From Microbacterium hydrothermale (GTDB lineage Bacteria; Actinomycetota; Actinomycetes; Actinomycetales; Microbacteriaceae): a stretch of DNA of 64,000 nt. Numbering within the stretch: the first letter of the stretch is position 1; the number at the start of each line of letters is the position of its first letter. Location: positions 1 through 64,000 of the forward strand of contig NZ_STGM01000004.1 of assembly GCF_004854025.1 (NCBI RefSeq), given 5' to 3'. Made by a program: the position numbers and the translations under genes. The notes under the pieces were generated by a model. That model was not told the origin of the DNA and did not search any database. It was given only the letters and a program-made list of their open reading frames with translations. This document shows, one piece after another, positions 16,928-25,254 of this stretch.

Positions 16928-18409
16928 CTAGCGCGCCGCGGAGAAGAGCTGATCGTCGCGCGGAGCGAGGTCGGGGCGCAGACGCGTGCCGAACTCGTGC
17001 CGCAGCGCGCTCAGCGCCGCCTGCCACCCGGCCAGTCCGTGCACCCCGGGGCCCGGGCTCGTCGACGACGAGCAGAGGTAGACGCCCTTCATCGGCGTCC
17101 GCCACGGATCGGGGCGGTAGACCGGGCGACCGAGCAACTGGGTGAAGGTGGGCGCTCCGGCCGAGATGTCGCCCCCGGGGAAGTTGGGGTTCCACGCCGC
17201 GATGTCGACCGCCGTGCGCGAGGTCGAGGCGAGGATCGTGTCGCGGAAGCCGGGGGCGAAGCGCTCGATCTGCCGCACGACCGCCTCTTCGCGGTCGGCC
17301 GGACTCCCCGACGGCACGTGGGTGTAGGCCCACAGGACGTGCTTGCCGGTCGGCGCGCGGGTGGGATCGAACAGCGTCGGCTGCGCCGCCAGCACGTACG
17401 GGGCGTCGGGGAGCTCGTCGCGCGCGACGGCGTTCTCGGCCGCGGCGATCTCGGCGCGCGTCCCGCCCACGTGGATGGTCCCCGTCAGGCCGATCTCGGG
17501 GGTGGTCCACGGCACCGGCTCGGACAGCGCGAAGTCGACCTTCGCCACACCCCCGCCGTACCGGAACCGCTGGAGCGCCCGGCGGTAGGCCGCCGGCACC
17601 CGCTCCCCCGCGAGGCGGAGGAGCGCGCGCGGAGTGGTGTCGAGCAGCACCGCCCGGGCCGGTGGCAGCTCGGCGAGAGAGGTCACCTCGACGCCGGCGT
17701 GCAGAACCCCGCCGTGCGCGCGGATGTCGGCGACCATCGCGTCGGCGATCGCCTGACTGCCCCCGACCGGGATGGGCCACCCGCGCCCGTGCCCGTAGGT
17801 CGCCAGCACGAGGCCGGCCCCTCCGGCGGCGAGGCTCGGCTGGTGCAGGATCGTGTGCGCAGAGACGCCCGTGATGAGGCTCGGGACGACCTCCTCGCGG
17901 AACCGGGCGTTCCACCACGGGCCGCCCTGCTCGAGCGCCCGGACGCCGAAGAAGAACGCCGCGAGCGGGTCCCCCGGCACCCGCAGCAGCGCGTTGCCCG
18001 TGAAGTCGGCGACACCGCGCAGGTGATCGACGAGGGGGCGCATGAGCCGCTCGTACGCGCGGCCGTCGACCCCCAGCCCCTCGGCCGCCCGCGCGAGGTC
18101 GCGGAAGGCCAGGCCCGCGCGCCCGCCGTCGAGCGGGTGCGCGTACGAGACCTCGGGGACCACGAACGGCACCCGACGCTCGAGCCCGAACTCGCGGAAG
18201 AACCACGACTCGAGCGCGAGGGGGTGCACCGCCGACCCCACGTCGTGGTGGAAGCCCGGCAGGGTCAGTTCCGCGGTGGATGCCGCTCCGCCGAAGGTCG
18301 ACGACTTCTCGTAGACCGCCACGGACAGACCGGCCCGCGCCAGGGTGACCGCGGCGGCCAGGCCGTTGGGACCGGAACCGACGATCACGGCGTCGTAGTG
18401 CTCGCTCAT
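16928..18409 (-). CDS. FAD-dependent oxidoreductase (phytoene-desaturase-like)
   Basis: The 493-residue protein has an N-terminal dinucleotide-binding motif VIVGSGPNGLAAAVTLARAG (about 7-26), then VYEKSSTFGGAA, and a C-terminal FAD-contact region SSSTSPGPGVHGLAGWQAAL. These define the NAD(P)/FAD amine-oxidase/phytoene-desaturase-like family (RetSat/PYROXD2 type). No carotenoid genes are nearby, so the substrate is open. ATG 18409 overlaps the stop of the SRPBCC gene as ATGA, suggesting a coupled pair. Confidence 0.88.
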   Translation of the reverse strand: MSEHYDAVIVGSGPNGLAAAVTLARAGLSVAVYEKSSTFGGAASTAELTLPGFHHDVGSAVHPLALESWFFREFGLERRVPFVVPEVSYAHPLDGGRAGLAFRDLARAAEGLGVDGRAYERLMRPLVDHLRGVADFTGNALLRVPGDPLAAFFFGVRALEQGGPWWNARFREEVVPSLITGVSAHTILHQPSLAAGGAGLVLATYGHGRGWPIPVGGSQAIADAMVADIRAHGGVLHAGVEVTSLAELPPARAVLLDTTPRALLRLAGERVPAAYRRALQRFRYGGGVAKVDFALSEPVPWTTPEIGLTGTIHVGGTRAEIAAAENAVARDELPDAPYVLAAQPTLFDPTRAPTGKHVLWAYTHVPSGSPADREEAVVRQIERFAPGFRDTILASTSRTAVDIAAWNPNFPGGDISAGAPTFTQLLGRPVYRPDPWRTPMKGVYLCSSSTSPGPGVHGLAGWQAALSALRHEFGTRLRPDLAPRDDQLFSAAR

Positions 18410-18909
18410 CGCTGGATCGGTTCTCCCTCGGCGGTCGATTCGCGCCCGATCGCCTCGGCGCCGCCGTCGGTGCCGGGGGCGCCGCCCTCGGCGAGGTAGG
18501 CGAGGCGGTGCAGGGTCTCGGCGTTGCGCCAGCGGGTGATGGCGTCGAAGACGGTGTCGGGGAGCAGCCGGGTGGGACCGGTGACGGGCTCCTCCTGGAT
18601 GCGCACGACGCACCCCGCGCCGCGCGCTTTCACGTCGATCGCGACGCGCGCGATCCCGATCGGGCCGCCGTGGGGCTCGAGCACGGCCCGCCGTGGCGGG
18701 TCCCACACGCGCATCACCGTGGTGTCGTCGACGACCATCGGCCAGGATCCGAACGAATGGTGCAGCGTCGCCCCCTCCGCGGGCCAGGAGGCGCCCACGT
18801 CGCGCATGCGCGAGGTGCCGACGACCCACAGCGGATAGAGCCAGCCGTTCGCGAGGACGCGGAAGACGTCCTCCGGAGGGCAGTGCAGCAGACGGACGTT
18901 GCGGGCCAC
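18406..18909 (-). CDS. SRPBCC (polyketide-cyclase-like) protein
   Basis: A 167-residue START/SRPBCC-type protein: NVRLLHCPPEDVFRVLANGW opens the fold, followed by strands around TVMRVWDPPRRAVLEP and a long C-terminal helix (FDAITRWRNAETLHRLAYLA). Such proteins bind small hydrophobic molecules. It overlaps the FAD oxidoreductase start by four bases, so it may present or hold that enzyme's substrate; this is inference. Confidence 0.82.
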   Translation of the reverse strand: MARNVRLLHCPPEDVFRVLANGWLYPLWVVGTSRMRDVGASWPAEGATLHHSFGSWPMVVDDTTVMRVWDPPRRAVLEPHGGPIGIARVAIDVKARGAGCVVRIQEEPVTGPTRLLPDTVFDAITRWRNAETLHRLAYLAEGGAPGTDGGAEAIGRESTAEGEPIQR

Positions 18910-19041
18910 GGGTCGCTCCTCGTCGTCGTCTCGGTACAGGCGGATGCCGGGGCATCACCCCCGACAGCGCTTACGCTACGGTCCACCCCCGACACCGGTC
19001 GCGGTGGTTGCGCCCCGGCTCCGCGGCCGGTAACGGCCGGG

Positions 19042-20217
19042 TCAGGCGGCCGCGGGGAGGACGAACCACGCCCTCGTCCCGCCCGCCGGGGAGTCGTCGA
19101 GGCCGATCGTCCCGCCGTGGGCCTCGACGATGCGACGGCAGGTCGCGAGGCCGATGCCGATGCCCTGCACGTCGGCGCCGTGTCCGCGCTGCATGGGCTC
19201 GAAGACGCGCTCGCGCAGCTCCGTCGGCACCGCGTCGCCGTTGTCGTCGACGCTGATCCGCCATCCGTCGGGCAGCGTCTCGACGCTCACGCGCACGTCG
19301 GGCACCTTCTCGGCCGCGACGGTGAACTTCACGGCGTTGGCGATGAGGTTCTGCAGCAGCACGCGCAGCAGCGTGTCGTCGCCCCGCACGAACGTCGAGG
19401 CGTCGACGGTCACCTCGGCCCCCGTGCGCACGAGCGCGCCGTCGAGGTCTTCGAGGACCGCATCCACGGTCTCGGCCACGTCCACCTGCGTCATGTGGGG
19501 GCGGGCGCCGCCCATCCGGGCGAAGTCGAGCAGGTCGGTGACCATCGACGTCATCCGGCCGGCCGCCGCCTCGGCGCGGGCGAGGGACTGCGCCGCACGC
19601 GGGGCGTCGGCCATCTCGGGGCTGTCGGCGGCGAGCTCGAGGAAGCCCGTCAGCGCGGTGAGCGGATTGCGCAGGTCGTGGCTGACCTGGGTCGCGAAGC
19701 TCTCCAGCTGCTGGTTGGACGCCACCAGGTCGCGCTGCACGCGCCGCAGCTCGAGGACGTCGATCACCTGATGAGCGAGCAGGTCGAGCGCTCGGCTGCT
19801 GGCATCCGACAACTCCCCGACCTCGTCGTCGAAGACGCAGAGCGTTCCGATCGCGACCCCCGACGGGGTGATGAGCGGGCTCGAGGCGTAGAAGCGCACG
19901 TTCGCGATCTCGCCGGTGACGAACGCGTTCGCCGCGAAACGCGCGTCGAGCCGTGCGTCGGAGACGACCACGCGCCCGGGGTTCGAGATGACCGCCGCGC
20001 ACATCGAATCCTCGCGCTCGCAGGTCGCCGCCTGGATGCCGACGGCGGCGATCTGATGCTGCATCCGGTCGTCGATGATGTTGATGACGGCGGTCGAGAC
20101 GCCGCAGACGGTCGCCGCGAGTTCCACCAGGCCCTGCAAATCGGGCTCGGACGGCTCACCCACCAGGTGATACTGCGCGATCGCATCTCGTCTGGTCACA
20201 TCGTGCGCGGTCGACAC
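19042..20217 (-). CDS. Orphan GAF-domain sensor histidine kinase
   Basis: The 391-residue protein has a GAF domain (about 28-155; ITPSGVAIGTLCVFDD), an H-box SHDLRNPLTALTGF with phospho-accepting His180, and a HATPase domain (LLQNLIANAVKFT and IGIGLATCRRIVEAHGG). The usual GLGL region reads IGIGL and the N-box is intact. No membrane segment is present, so it senses cytoplasmic cues. No response regulator lies nearby, so its partner is elsewhere. It starts with GTG at 20217 after a G-rich ribosome site. Confidence 0.9.
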   Translation of the reverse strand: MSTAHDVTRRDAIAQYHLVGEPSEPDLQGLVELAATVCGVSTAVINIIDDRMQHQIAAVGIQAATCEREDSMCAAVISNPGRVVVSDARLDARFAANAFVTGEIANVRFYASSPLITPSGVAIGTLCVFDDEVGELSDASSRALDLLAHQVIDVLELRRVQRDLVASNQQLESFATQVSHDLRNPLTALTGFLELAADSPEMADAPRAAQSLARAEAAAGRMTSMVTDLLDFARMGGARPHMTQVDVAETVDAVLEDLDGALVRTGAEVTVDASTFVRGDDTLLRVLLQNLIANAVKFTVAAEKVPDVRVSVETLPDGWRISVDDNGDAVPTELRERVFEPMQRGHGADVQGIGIGLATCRRIVEAHGGTIGLDDSPAGGTRAWFVLPAAA

Positions 20218-20328
20218 GGCATCCCCCCTGCTCTCATCCGCCGAAAGCCTATCGGCTGCCGATTACACCGCAACGGCCGGATCGGGAAGGGCCTCGCCCG
20301 CGTCGTCCTCTTCGCGCAGAGTCGCGGC

Positions 20329-20625
20329 ATGAGCACTCCCACGCTTCCCCCGACCCCGTCCGAGCCCACCACCCCGACGCCCGCGGAACCCTCCACCCCG
20401 GCACCGTCGGAACCGACGGTGCCGCTCCCGCCCGAACCCGGCACCGCTCCGGCCGGCGACGCGGATGCCGGAGTCGACGAGGGTGCCGAGGCGCCGGGCG
20501 CGGATGCCGCGGGCGCCTTCGCCGAAGAGGACGACGACACGATCGGCACGGCCGAGACCGTCGCCGACAACGAGGTCGAGGAGGCCGTCGTCGACGCGGT
20601 GGACCCCGGCGGGCGCCCCGACTGA
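20329..20625 (+). CDS. Low-complexity Pro/Thr then acidic protein (98 aa)
   Basis: From ATG 20329 the frame encodes a Pro-Thr-Glu-rich N-half (PPTPSEPTTPTPAEPSTP) and a strongly acidic C-half (AFAEEDDDTIGTAETVADNE). No signal peptide or fold is evident; it should be disordered. A hairpin follows its stop, which supports a real gene. It is the third acidic disordered small protein in the window. Ribosome site is weak, so confidence is moderate. Confidence 0.5.
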   Translation: MSTPTLPPTPSEPTTPTPAEPSTPAPSEPTVPLPPEPGTAPAGDADAGVDEGAEAPGADAAGAFAEEDDDTIGTAETVADNEVEEAVVDAVDPGGRPD

Positions 20626-20642
20626 CCCGGCCGGGAACGCGA

Positions 20643-20674
20643 GAGGGGACGACGCCGACCGGCATCGTCCCCTC
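20643..20674. terminator. Convergent terminator hairpin
   Basis: GAGGGGACGACGCC (20643-20656) pairs with GGCATCGTCCCCTC (20661-20674) with a single mismatch around a four-base loop. It lies between the converging gene at 20329-20625 and the mannosyltransferase gene. Confidence 0.7.
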
Positions 20675-20691
20675 CGTCGTTCAGAACGGGA

Positions 20692-22008
20692 TCAAGGGTT
20701 TCCGCGCGTCCAGAGCAGGAGGATCGCGACGGCCTGCAGCACCAGGCATCCCACGAGGATCGCCGTGCGGCGCCGCGGCGTCGACGACCACCGGTCGTCG
20801 CCCAGGAGGGGCGCCATGGGCATGAGCAGCCGGAAGGTGCTCTGCTGCGGGAGGAAGACCGCGAAGATGTACACGCCGTAGCTGAAGACGTAGGCGACCA
20901 CCATGAGACCGAGGCGACGGACGGGTCGCGACCACATCAGCGCCAGGAAGGCGACGATCAGGGCGATCACGAGCACGATGCCCACGACGCCGAGGTGCGT
21001 CCCCGCCTGCCGGAACCAGGGCGTGAAGGGCGTGAACTCGTCGTTGCCGACGTAGTCGAGCCACCAGCCGAGCTCCGTGCGGATATAGGCGTTGTGCGTT
21101 CCCGTGACGAACTGCGCGATGTGATTCCACGACAGGCCCGCCACGGCGATCACGAGACCGGATGCCATGAGCGAGGCCCACTGACGCACGGGGAACGGAT
21201 CCACCCGACGGCGGAAGAACCGCACGAGGAAGACGATGCCCAGGGCCAGTCCGAGGGCGAGCACTCCGGGACGCGTGTACGCGGTGATCAGGCCGATCGG
21301 CAGGATCCAGAGGTAGCGGCGCTTGATGGCCAGCAGCATGCCGGCGAACATCAGCAGCATGAACAGGCCCTCGCTGTAGCCGATCACGAAGAGGAACGAC
21401 ATCGGCGCGAAGGAGAAGAACACCACCGCCCACCAGGCCGGCTGCGGCTTGGTGACGGTGCGCATCAGCACGAAGAGCAGCCACGTGGCGCCGAGGCTCG
21501 CCCCCAGGCTCAGCAGCACCGCGACCGGCTGCCAGCCGAGCCCGGTCGCCCCCGAGACCACGCGCACCATCGTGGGGAACACCGGCAGGAATGCCCAGTT
21601 GTTGGGGAGGATGTCGCCCGACACGTTCATCGGCAGCGACATCGGGTAGCCCTGCGCCGCGATCTGGCCGTAACGGTCGGCGTCCCACCCGGTGAGGTAG
21701 TCGAAGAACGTGCCGAGGCGCTCGCTGTCGGGACCGAAGCCCCAGCGCGCGGCCTTCGCGATCGAGTAGAAGCCCCAGAGCAGGCCGAAGTTGACGGTGC
21801 GGGCGATCGCCCACAGGAGCAGGACGCGGGCGAACGCCCCGCGCTCGACGGGCACGATGCCCTCGGGCGTGCGGAGGACGTCGCGGCCGTACTGGCGCAG
21901 GGCGCGGCCCACGCGCGAGTCGCGCAGGCGATCCAGCCGTCGGGACGGACGACCGATGACCCTCGACGGTTGCGTCGGGGTGACAAGCTCGCTCGGCGGT
22001 GCGCTCAC
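20692..22008 (-). CDS. PIG-V-like integral membrane mannosyltransferase
   Basis: The 438-residue protein has about ten to twelve membrane helices and, in the first external loop, WDADRYGQIAAQGYP, the acidic pattern used by GT-C polyprenyl-phosphate mannosyltransferases of the PIG-V family. LPNNWAFLPVFPTMVR and FFSFAPMSFLFVIGYSEGLF are further family features. In actinobacteria such enzymes build cell-wall or lipoglycan mannose chains from polyprenyl-phosphate mannose. GTG 22008 has a GAAAGG site. The acceptor is unknown. Confidence 0.85.
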   Translation of the reverse strand: MSAPPSELVTPTQPSRVIGRPSRRLDRLRDSRVGRALRQYGRDVLRTPEGIVPVERGAFARVLLLWAIARTVNFGLLWGFYSIAKAARWGFGPDSERLGTFFDYLTGWDADRYGQIAAQGYPMSLPMNVSGDILPNNWAFLPVFPTMVRVVSGATGLGWQPVAVLLSLGASLGATWLLFVLMRTVTKPQPAWWAVVFFSFAPMSFLFVIGYSEGLFMLLMFAGMLLAIKRRYLWILPIGLITAYTRPGVLALGLALGIVFLVRFFRRRVDPFPVRQWASLMASGLVIAVAGLSWNHIAQFVTGTHNAYIRTELGWWLDYVGNDEFTPFTPWFRQAGTHLGVVGIVLVIALIVAFLALMWSRPVRRLGLMVVAYVFSYGVYIFAVFLPQQSTFRLLMPMAPLLGDDRWSSTPRRRTAILVGCLVLQAVAILLLWTRGNP

Positions 22009-22138
22009 TCGGAACCTTTCACAGGGGAAGACATGGGCGAGTGACGACGGTGTCTGGCCCGGAGAAGTGCAGTGACGCCAGATGGTACCGGATGAAACTG
22101 ACCGTTCCCTACGGTTGACTTCCGTCGAAATCCCCTGG

Positions 22139-22462
22139 TCAGTGGGCGTCGCCCACGAGCTTCAGGCCGATCACGCAGCCCACCAGGCCCAGCACCAGCA
22201 GCACTTTCACCACCGAGATCGCCTCGGCGCCGCTGATCATTGCGACCACGACCGTGAGGGCCGCTCCGATCCCCACCCACACGGCGTAGGCCGTGCCGGT
22301 CGGGATCTCGCGCATGGCGACGGCGAGTCCCCCCATGGATGCCACCAGGGCCACGCCGAAGATCAGGCTCGGCCAGAGCTTGGTGAAGCCCTCCGACCGA
22401 CCGAGGGCGGTGGCCCAGACGGCCTCGAAGACACCGGAGACGATGAGGATGACCCACGACAT
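22139..22462 (-). CDS. sugE: SMR-family guanidinium exporter (SugE/Gdx-like)
   Basis: The 107-residue protein has four membrane helices and the SMR active glutamate at position 13 in SGVFEAVWATALGRSEGF, and ends with KLVGDAH. The sequence is of the SugE/Gdx subgroup, which exports guanidinium in exchange for protons, rather than the EmrE multidrug subgroup. This is strongly supported by a guanidine-III riboswitch in its leader (22479-22519). An AAGGAG ribosome site directly follows the riboswitch, ten bases before ATG 22462. Confidence 0.92.
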   Translation of the reverse strand: MSWVILIVSGVFEAVWATALGRSEGFTKLWPSLIFGVALVASMGGLAVAMREIPTGTAYAVWVGIGAALTVVVAMISGAEAISVVKVLLVLGLVGCVIGLKLVGDAH

Positions 22463-22478
22463 GACAGCACAGCTCCTT

Positions 22479-22519
22479 GGCCAGTCTTGTCGCAGTCCGG
22501 GTACTGATCCCTCGTCCGG
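22479..22519 (-). promoter_or_regulatory. Guanidine-III (ykkC-III) riboswitch
   Basis: The minus-strand leader of the SMR gene carries the guanidine-III core: CCGGACGAGG, then GTACCCGG, then GACAAGAC, in the conserved order and spacing. The CCGG...CCGG pseudoknot partners are present, and GATCAG...CTGGCC can form the closing helix with one mismatch. It ends immediately before the AAGGAG ribosome site, so ligand binding probably frees that site and turns on [11 protein letters not shown] of the exporter. This class is known upstream of SMR guanidinium exporters in actinobacteria. Confidence 0.9.
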
Positions 22520-22613
22520 GGACGCGGTGGGCGTCCGGTGTCCAGGGTAGCGAGCGCACCTGGGCAGAACCCGGGCACCGCGGCATCCGCGATCCGGGAG
22601 CCCGGATCCGGGG

Positions 22614-23474
22614 TCAGAGGAGGAAGATCGAGGCCGCGCCGGGGTTGTGCGCGTGCACGAGCACGCCGAAGACGACCGCGTCGAAGAGCAGGTGCACCGT
22701 CACGACGTACCAGAGCGAGCGCGTCTTGAGGAAGAGGAAGCCCTGCACGATCGCGAACGGCACCGTCAGGAACGGACCCCACGCCTGATAGCCGAGCTCC
22801 CACAGGAACGACACGAACACGACCGCCTGCAGCAGGTTGGCGGTGAGGTCGGGGAAGTGCCGGCGGAGCAGCACGAAGACCGTGCAGATGAAGAACAGCT
22901 CGTCCCAGATGCCCACCGCACCGACCCCCACGAAGAGGCGGGCGATGAGGTCGGGAGTGGTCACCTCGGGCCAGTTCGTGTAGACGCCGGAGGTGATGAA
23001 GTAGAACGGCAGGATCAGGTAGCCGAGCACGATGACGCCGGCCAGCCAGGCCCACTGCCACCAGGTCCAGCGTCCGCCGCCGCGCCAGGGGAACGAGATC
23101 GCGCGATCCCGGTAGACGAAGCGCGAGATCACGTACGGCACGACGACCGCCCCGCCGAGGGCGAGTGTGAACCGCACGAAGGCCGCGTTGTCGAGCTCGG
23201 CGTGCAGCGGGATGAGACTGACGATGAACTGCCCCGCAGCGACGAGCGAGATGTCGCGGGCGATGCTCGGTTCGTCGGAGCGAGCGAGGGCGACGCCGTT
23301 GCGGCGATCGACGAGAACGGCGGATGCCACGGCGAGGGCGAGAAGGACCCACCCGAGCCAGACGATCTGGACGACGAACAGAGCGGGGGCGGCGAGGCAC
23401 ACCGCGAGCGCCGGGATCAGCTTGGGCGTCCACGTGGAACGCTCGCGGACCGGCACCGCGGTGTGGGCGGTCAC
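22614..23474 (-). CDS. CPBP-family intramembrane metalloprotease-like protein
   Basis: The 286-residue protein has about eight membrane helices. The CPBP (CAAX protease and bacteriocin processing) motifs appear in altered form: WDELFFICTVFVLLRR in place of the usual EExxxR, then FLWELGYQAWGPFLTVPFA, and HLLFDAVVF. The first motif has only one of the two glutamates, so activity may differ from classic members. Its GTG overlaps the trmB stop as GTGA, indicating coupling. Confidence 0.8.
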   Translation of the reverse strand: MTAHTAVPVRERSTWTPKLIPALAVCLAAPALFVVQIVWLGWVLLALAVASAVLVDRRNGVALARSDEPSIARDISLVAAGQFIVSLIPLHAELDNAAFVRFTLALGGAVVVPYVISRFVYRDRAISFPWRGGGRWTWWQWAWLAGVIVLGYLILPFYFITSGVYTNWPEVTTPDLIARLFVGVGAVGIWDELFFICTVFVLLRRHFPDLTANLLQAVVFVSFLWELGYQAWGPFLTVPFAIVQGFLFLKTRSLWYVVTVHLLFDAVVFGVLVHAHNPGAASIFLL

Positions 23475-24223
23475 GGTGAGACCCGGGTGTAGGTCAGGTC
23501 GCGGATGTCGCGGCCGACGCGCAGCCCCTTGCGCTCGAACGCGGTGAGCACGCGCCCCTCGAAGCGCTCGGCCCACTCCCCCGCGAACGCCCGCTCGAAG
23601 CCGATGGCGGCGTCGAAGACGTCGCGCATCTGATCGGCGTAGTCCTGCCAGTCGGTCGCGAGCCGCAGGGTGCCGCCGGGGCGGAGCGCCTGGGCCGCGA
23701 TGCGCGCGAAGTCGGGGGCGACGAGACGGCGTTTGGTGTGCTTGTTCTTGTGCCAGGGGTCGGGGAAGAAGACCCAGAGCTCATCGACGGATGCCGCGGG
23801 CAGCAGGTGCTCGAGCGCCTCCGGCGCGTTCGCCTCGACCAGGCGCAGGTTCTTCACGCCTTCGCGATCGGCGTCGAGCATCGTGCGGGCCAGACCCGCG
23901 GTGAACACCTCGACCGCGAGGAAGTCGGTCTCGGGCGCGGCCTGGGCGGCCGACACGATCTGGTGACCCTGACCGGAGCCGATCTCCACGACGAGCCGGG
24001 CCGAGCGGCCGTACACGGCCGCGGGGTCGATCGCGGTTCCGGCCTTCACGCTCGTGGCGGCCGCGGCGCGCTCGACCGGCAGCAGGTAGAACGGCGACAG
24101 CTCGGCCCAGGCGCGGTCCTGCGCCTCGGACATGCGGCCGCTGCGCCGGACGAACGACACCGGCTTGTCGCGGAACACGGGGGCGGCGGCATCTTCCAGG
24201 CTATCCGCCGCGTGACTCGCCAT
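23471..24223 (-). CDS. trmB: tRNA (guanine-N7)-methyltransferase
   Basis: A SAM-dependent methyltransferase that makes m7G46 in tRNAs. Visible motifs are VVEIGSGQGHQIV (SAM site), VEVFTAGLARTM, DELWVFFPDPWHKNKHTKRR (the TrmB signature) and RLATDWQDYADQM. From ATG 24223 it is 250 residues. A GTG at 24298, overlapping the DUF3097 stop as GTGA, would add 25 residues, but that stretch lies inside a palindromic repeat (24217-24279) and looks non-native. The family core begins VFRDKPVSFVRRSG, so a start as late as GTG 24178 is also possible. Confidence 0.93.
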   Translation of the reverse strand: MASHAADSLEDAAAPVFRDKPVSFVRRSGRMSEAQDRAWAELSPFYLLPVERAAAATSVKAGTAIDPAAVYGRSARLVVEIGSGQGHQIVSAAQAAPETDFLAVEVFTAGLARTMLDADREGVKNLRLVEANAPEALEHLLPAASVDELWVFFPDPWHKNKHTKRRLVAPDFARIAAQALRPGGTLRLATDWQDYADQMRDVFDAAIGFERAFAGEWAERFEGRVLTAFERKGLRVGRDIRDLTYTRVSP

Positions 24224-24279
24224 TTCTTGTCGCTTCGCCGGTGCGGAAGCGACAGATTCTGGCGACTCGCGCGAGAGGG
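24217..24279. repeat. REP-like palindromic element, copy A
   Basis: A 63-base near-palindrome whose arms read TCGCCA...GTCGCTTC and GAAGCGAC...TGGCGA around an eight to nine base loop, followed by CTCGCGCGAGAGG. It aligns along its whole length with 46376-46437. It sits between the DUF3097 stop and trmB and contains the trmB ATG used here. Copies of the same design in two unrelated places indicate a dispersed repeat family. Confidence 0.7.
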
Positions 24280-24294
24280 CGCGCTTGCGGCCGC

Positions 24295-25128
24295 TCACGG
24301 GACCGTCACGAAGTCGATGAGCTCCTCGACGCGGCCGAGAAGGGCCGGTTCGAGGTCGCGGAAGGTCGTGACCTTCGACAGGATGTGCTGCCACGCCCGC
24401 GCGGTGTCGGCCTGCTCCTCGGCGGGCCAGCCGAGGGCGCGGCAGACGCCGACCTTCCACTCGATGCCGCGGGGCACCTCGGGCCACGCGGCGATGCCGA
24501 GGGCGCGAGGGGTGACGCACTGCCACACGTCGACGAAGGGGTGGCCGACGATGCGGACGTGGGCGCCGTGCCGACCGCGCGCGATCTTCTCGGCGATGCG
24601 CGACTCCTTGGAGTTCGGCACGAGGTGGTCCACCAGCACGCCGTAGCGTCGCTCGGCGGTGGGGGGCTCGGCATCCAGCTTCTCTTCGAGCAGGTCGACG
24701 CCCTCGAGGAACTCTACGACGACGCCCTCGGCGCGCAGGTCGGCGCCCCAGACCTTCTCGACGAGCTCGGCGTCGTGCTTGCCCTCGACGAAGATGCGGC
24801 TCGCGCGGGCGGTGCGCGCGCGCTGGTCCTCGGCCGCGAACGAGCCGGACGCCGTGCGCGTACGGCCCTTCGATGCGGCCGCGGGGGCCTTGAGCACCGC
24901 GGGCTTCCCCTCGACGAGGAACCCGCCGCCGAGCGGGAACAGCCGGCGCTTGCCGAAGCGGTCCTCGAGCTCGACGTTCATGCCGTCGATGCGGATCACC
25001 GCGCCGACGTAGCCGTCGCCCGCGACCTCGACGACGAGATCGGCGGATGCCGCGACCTCGACGGGCGTGATGCGTCCGGCGTCGCGCCAGCCGCGCGCGA
25101 GCACGTCGGTGCCGTAACGGTCGTCCAT
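24295..25128 (-). CDS. DUF3097 family protein
   Basis: The 277-residue protein is a conserved actinobacterial family of unknown role. Typical features are YGTDVLARGWRD at the start, RIFVEGKHDAELVEKVWGAD, GVLVDHLVPNSKESRIAEKI and HVRIVGHPFVDVWQCV. The EGKHDAELV and LVDHL stretches resemble the Toprim-like fold, which suggests nucleic-acid action. It heads the DUF3097-trmB-CPBP run on the minus strand. Confidence 0.88.
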   Translation of the reverse strand: MDDRYGTDVLARGWRDAGRITPVEVAASADLVVEVAGDGYVGAVIRIDGMNVELEDRFGKRRLFPLGGGFLVEGKPAVLKAPAAASKGRTRTASGSFAAEDQRARTARASRIFVEGKHDAELVEKVWGADLRAEGVVVEFLEGVDLLEEKLDAEPPTAERRYGVLVDHLVPNSKESRIAEKIARGRHGAHVRIVGHPFVDVWQCVTPRALGIAAWPEVPRGIEWKVGVCRALGWPAEEQADTARAWQHILSKVTTFRDLEPALLGRVEELIDFVTVP

Positions 25129-25254
25129 GGTGCTGTACCTCCGAGCGTTCGAGCCTAGGCGGCCCGCGCGGACGCCGAGGGCGGACGCGCCGCTCCTACC
25201 CGGGTGTCGGGGGTCGTTTATAGGGTGGATCCGTCGGGCGCCGAAGGAGGATGC

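Noticed and set aside
22479..22560. Guanidine-II (mini-ykkC) riboswitch as an alternative
   Set aside because: Only one ACGA-type loop is present; the class needs two hairpins. The sequence instead fits guanidine-III.
24178..24298. Long GTG start for trmB at 24298
   Set aside because: Although it overlaps the previous stop as GTGA, the added 25 residues come from a dispersed palindromic repeat and are outside the family core.
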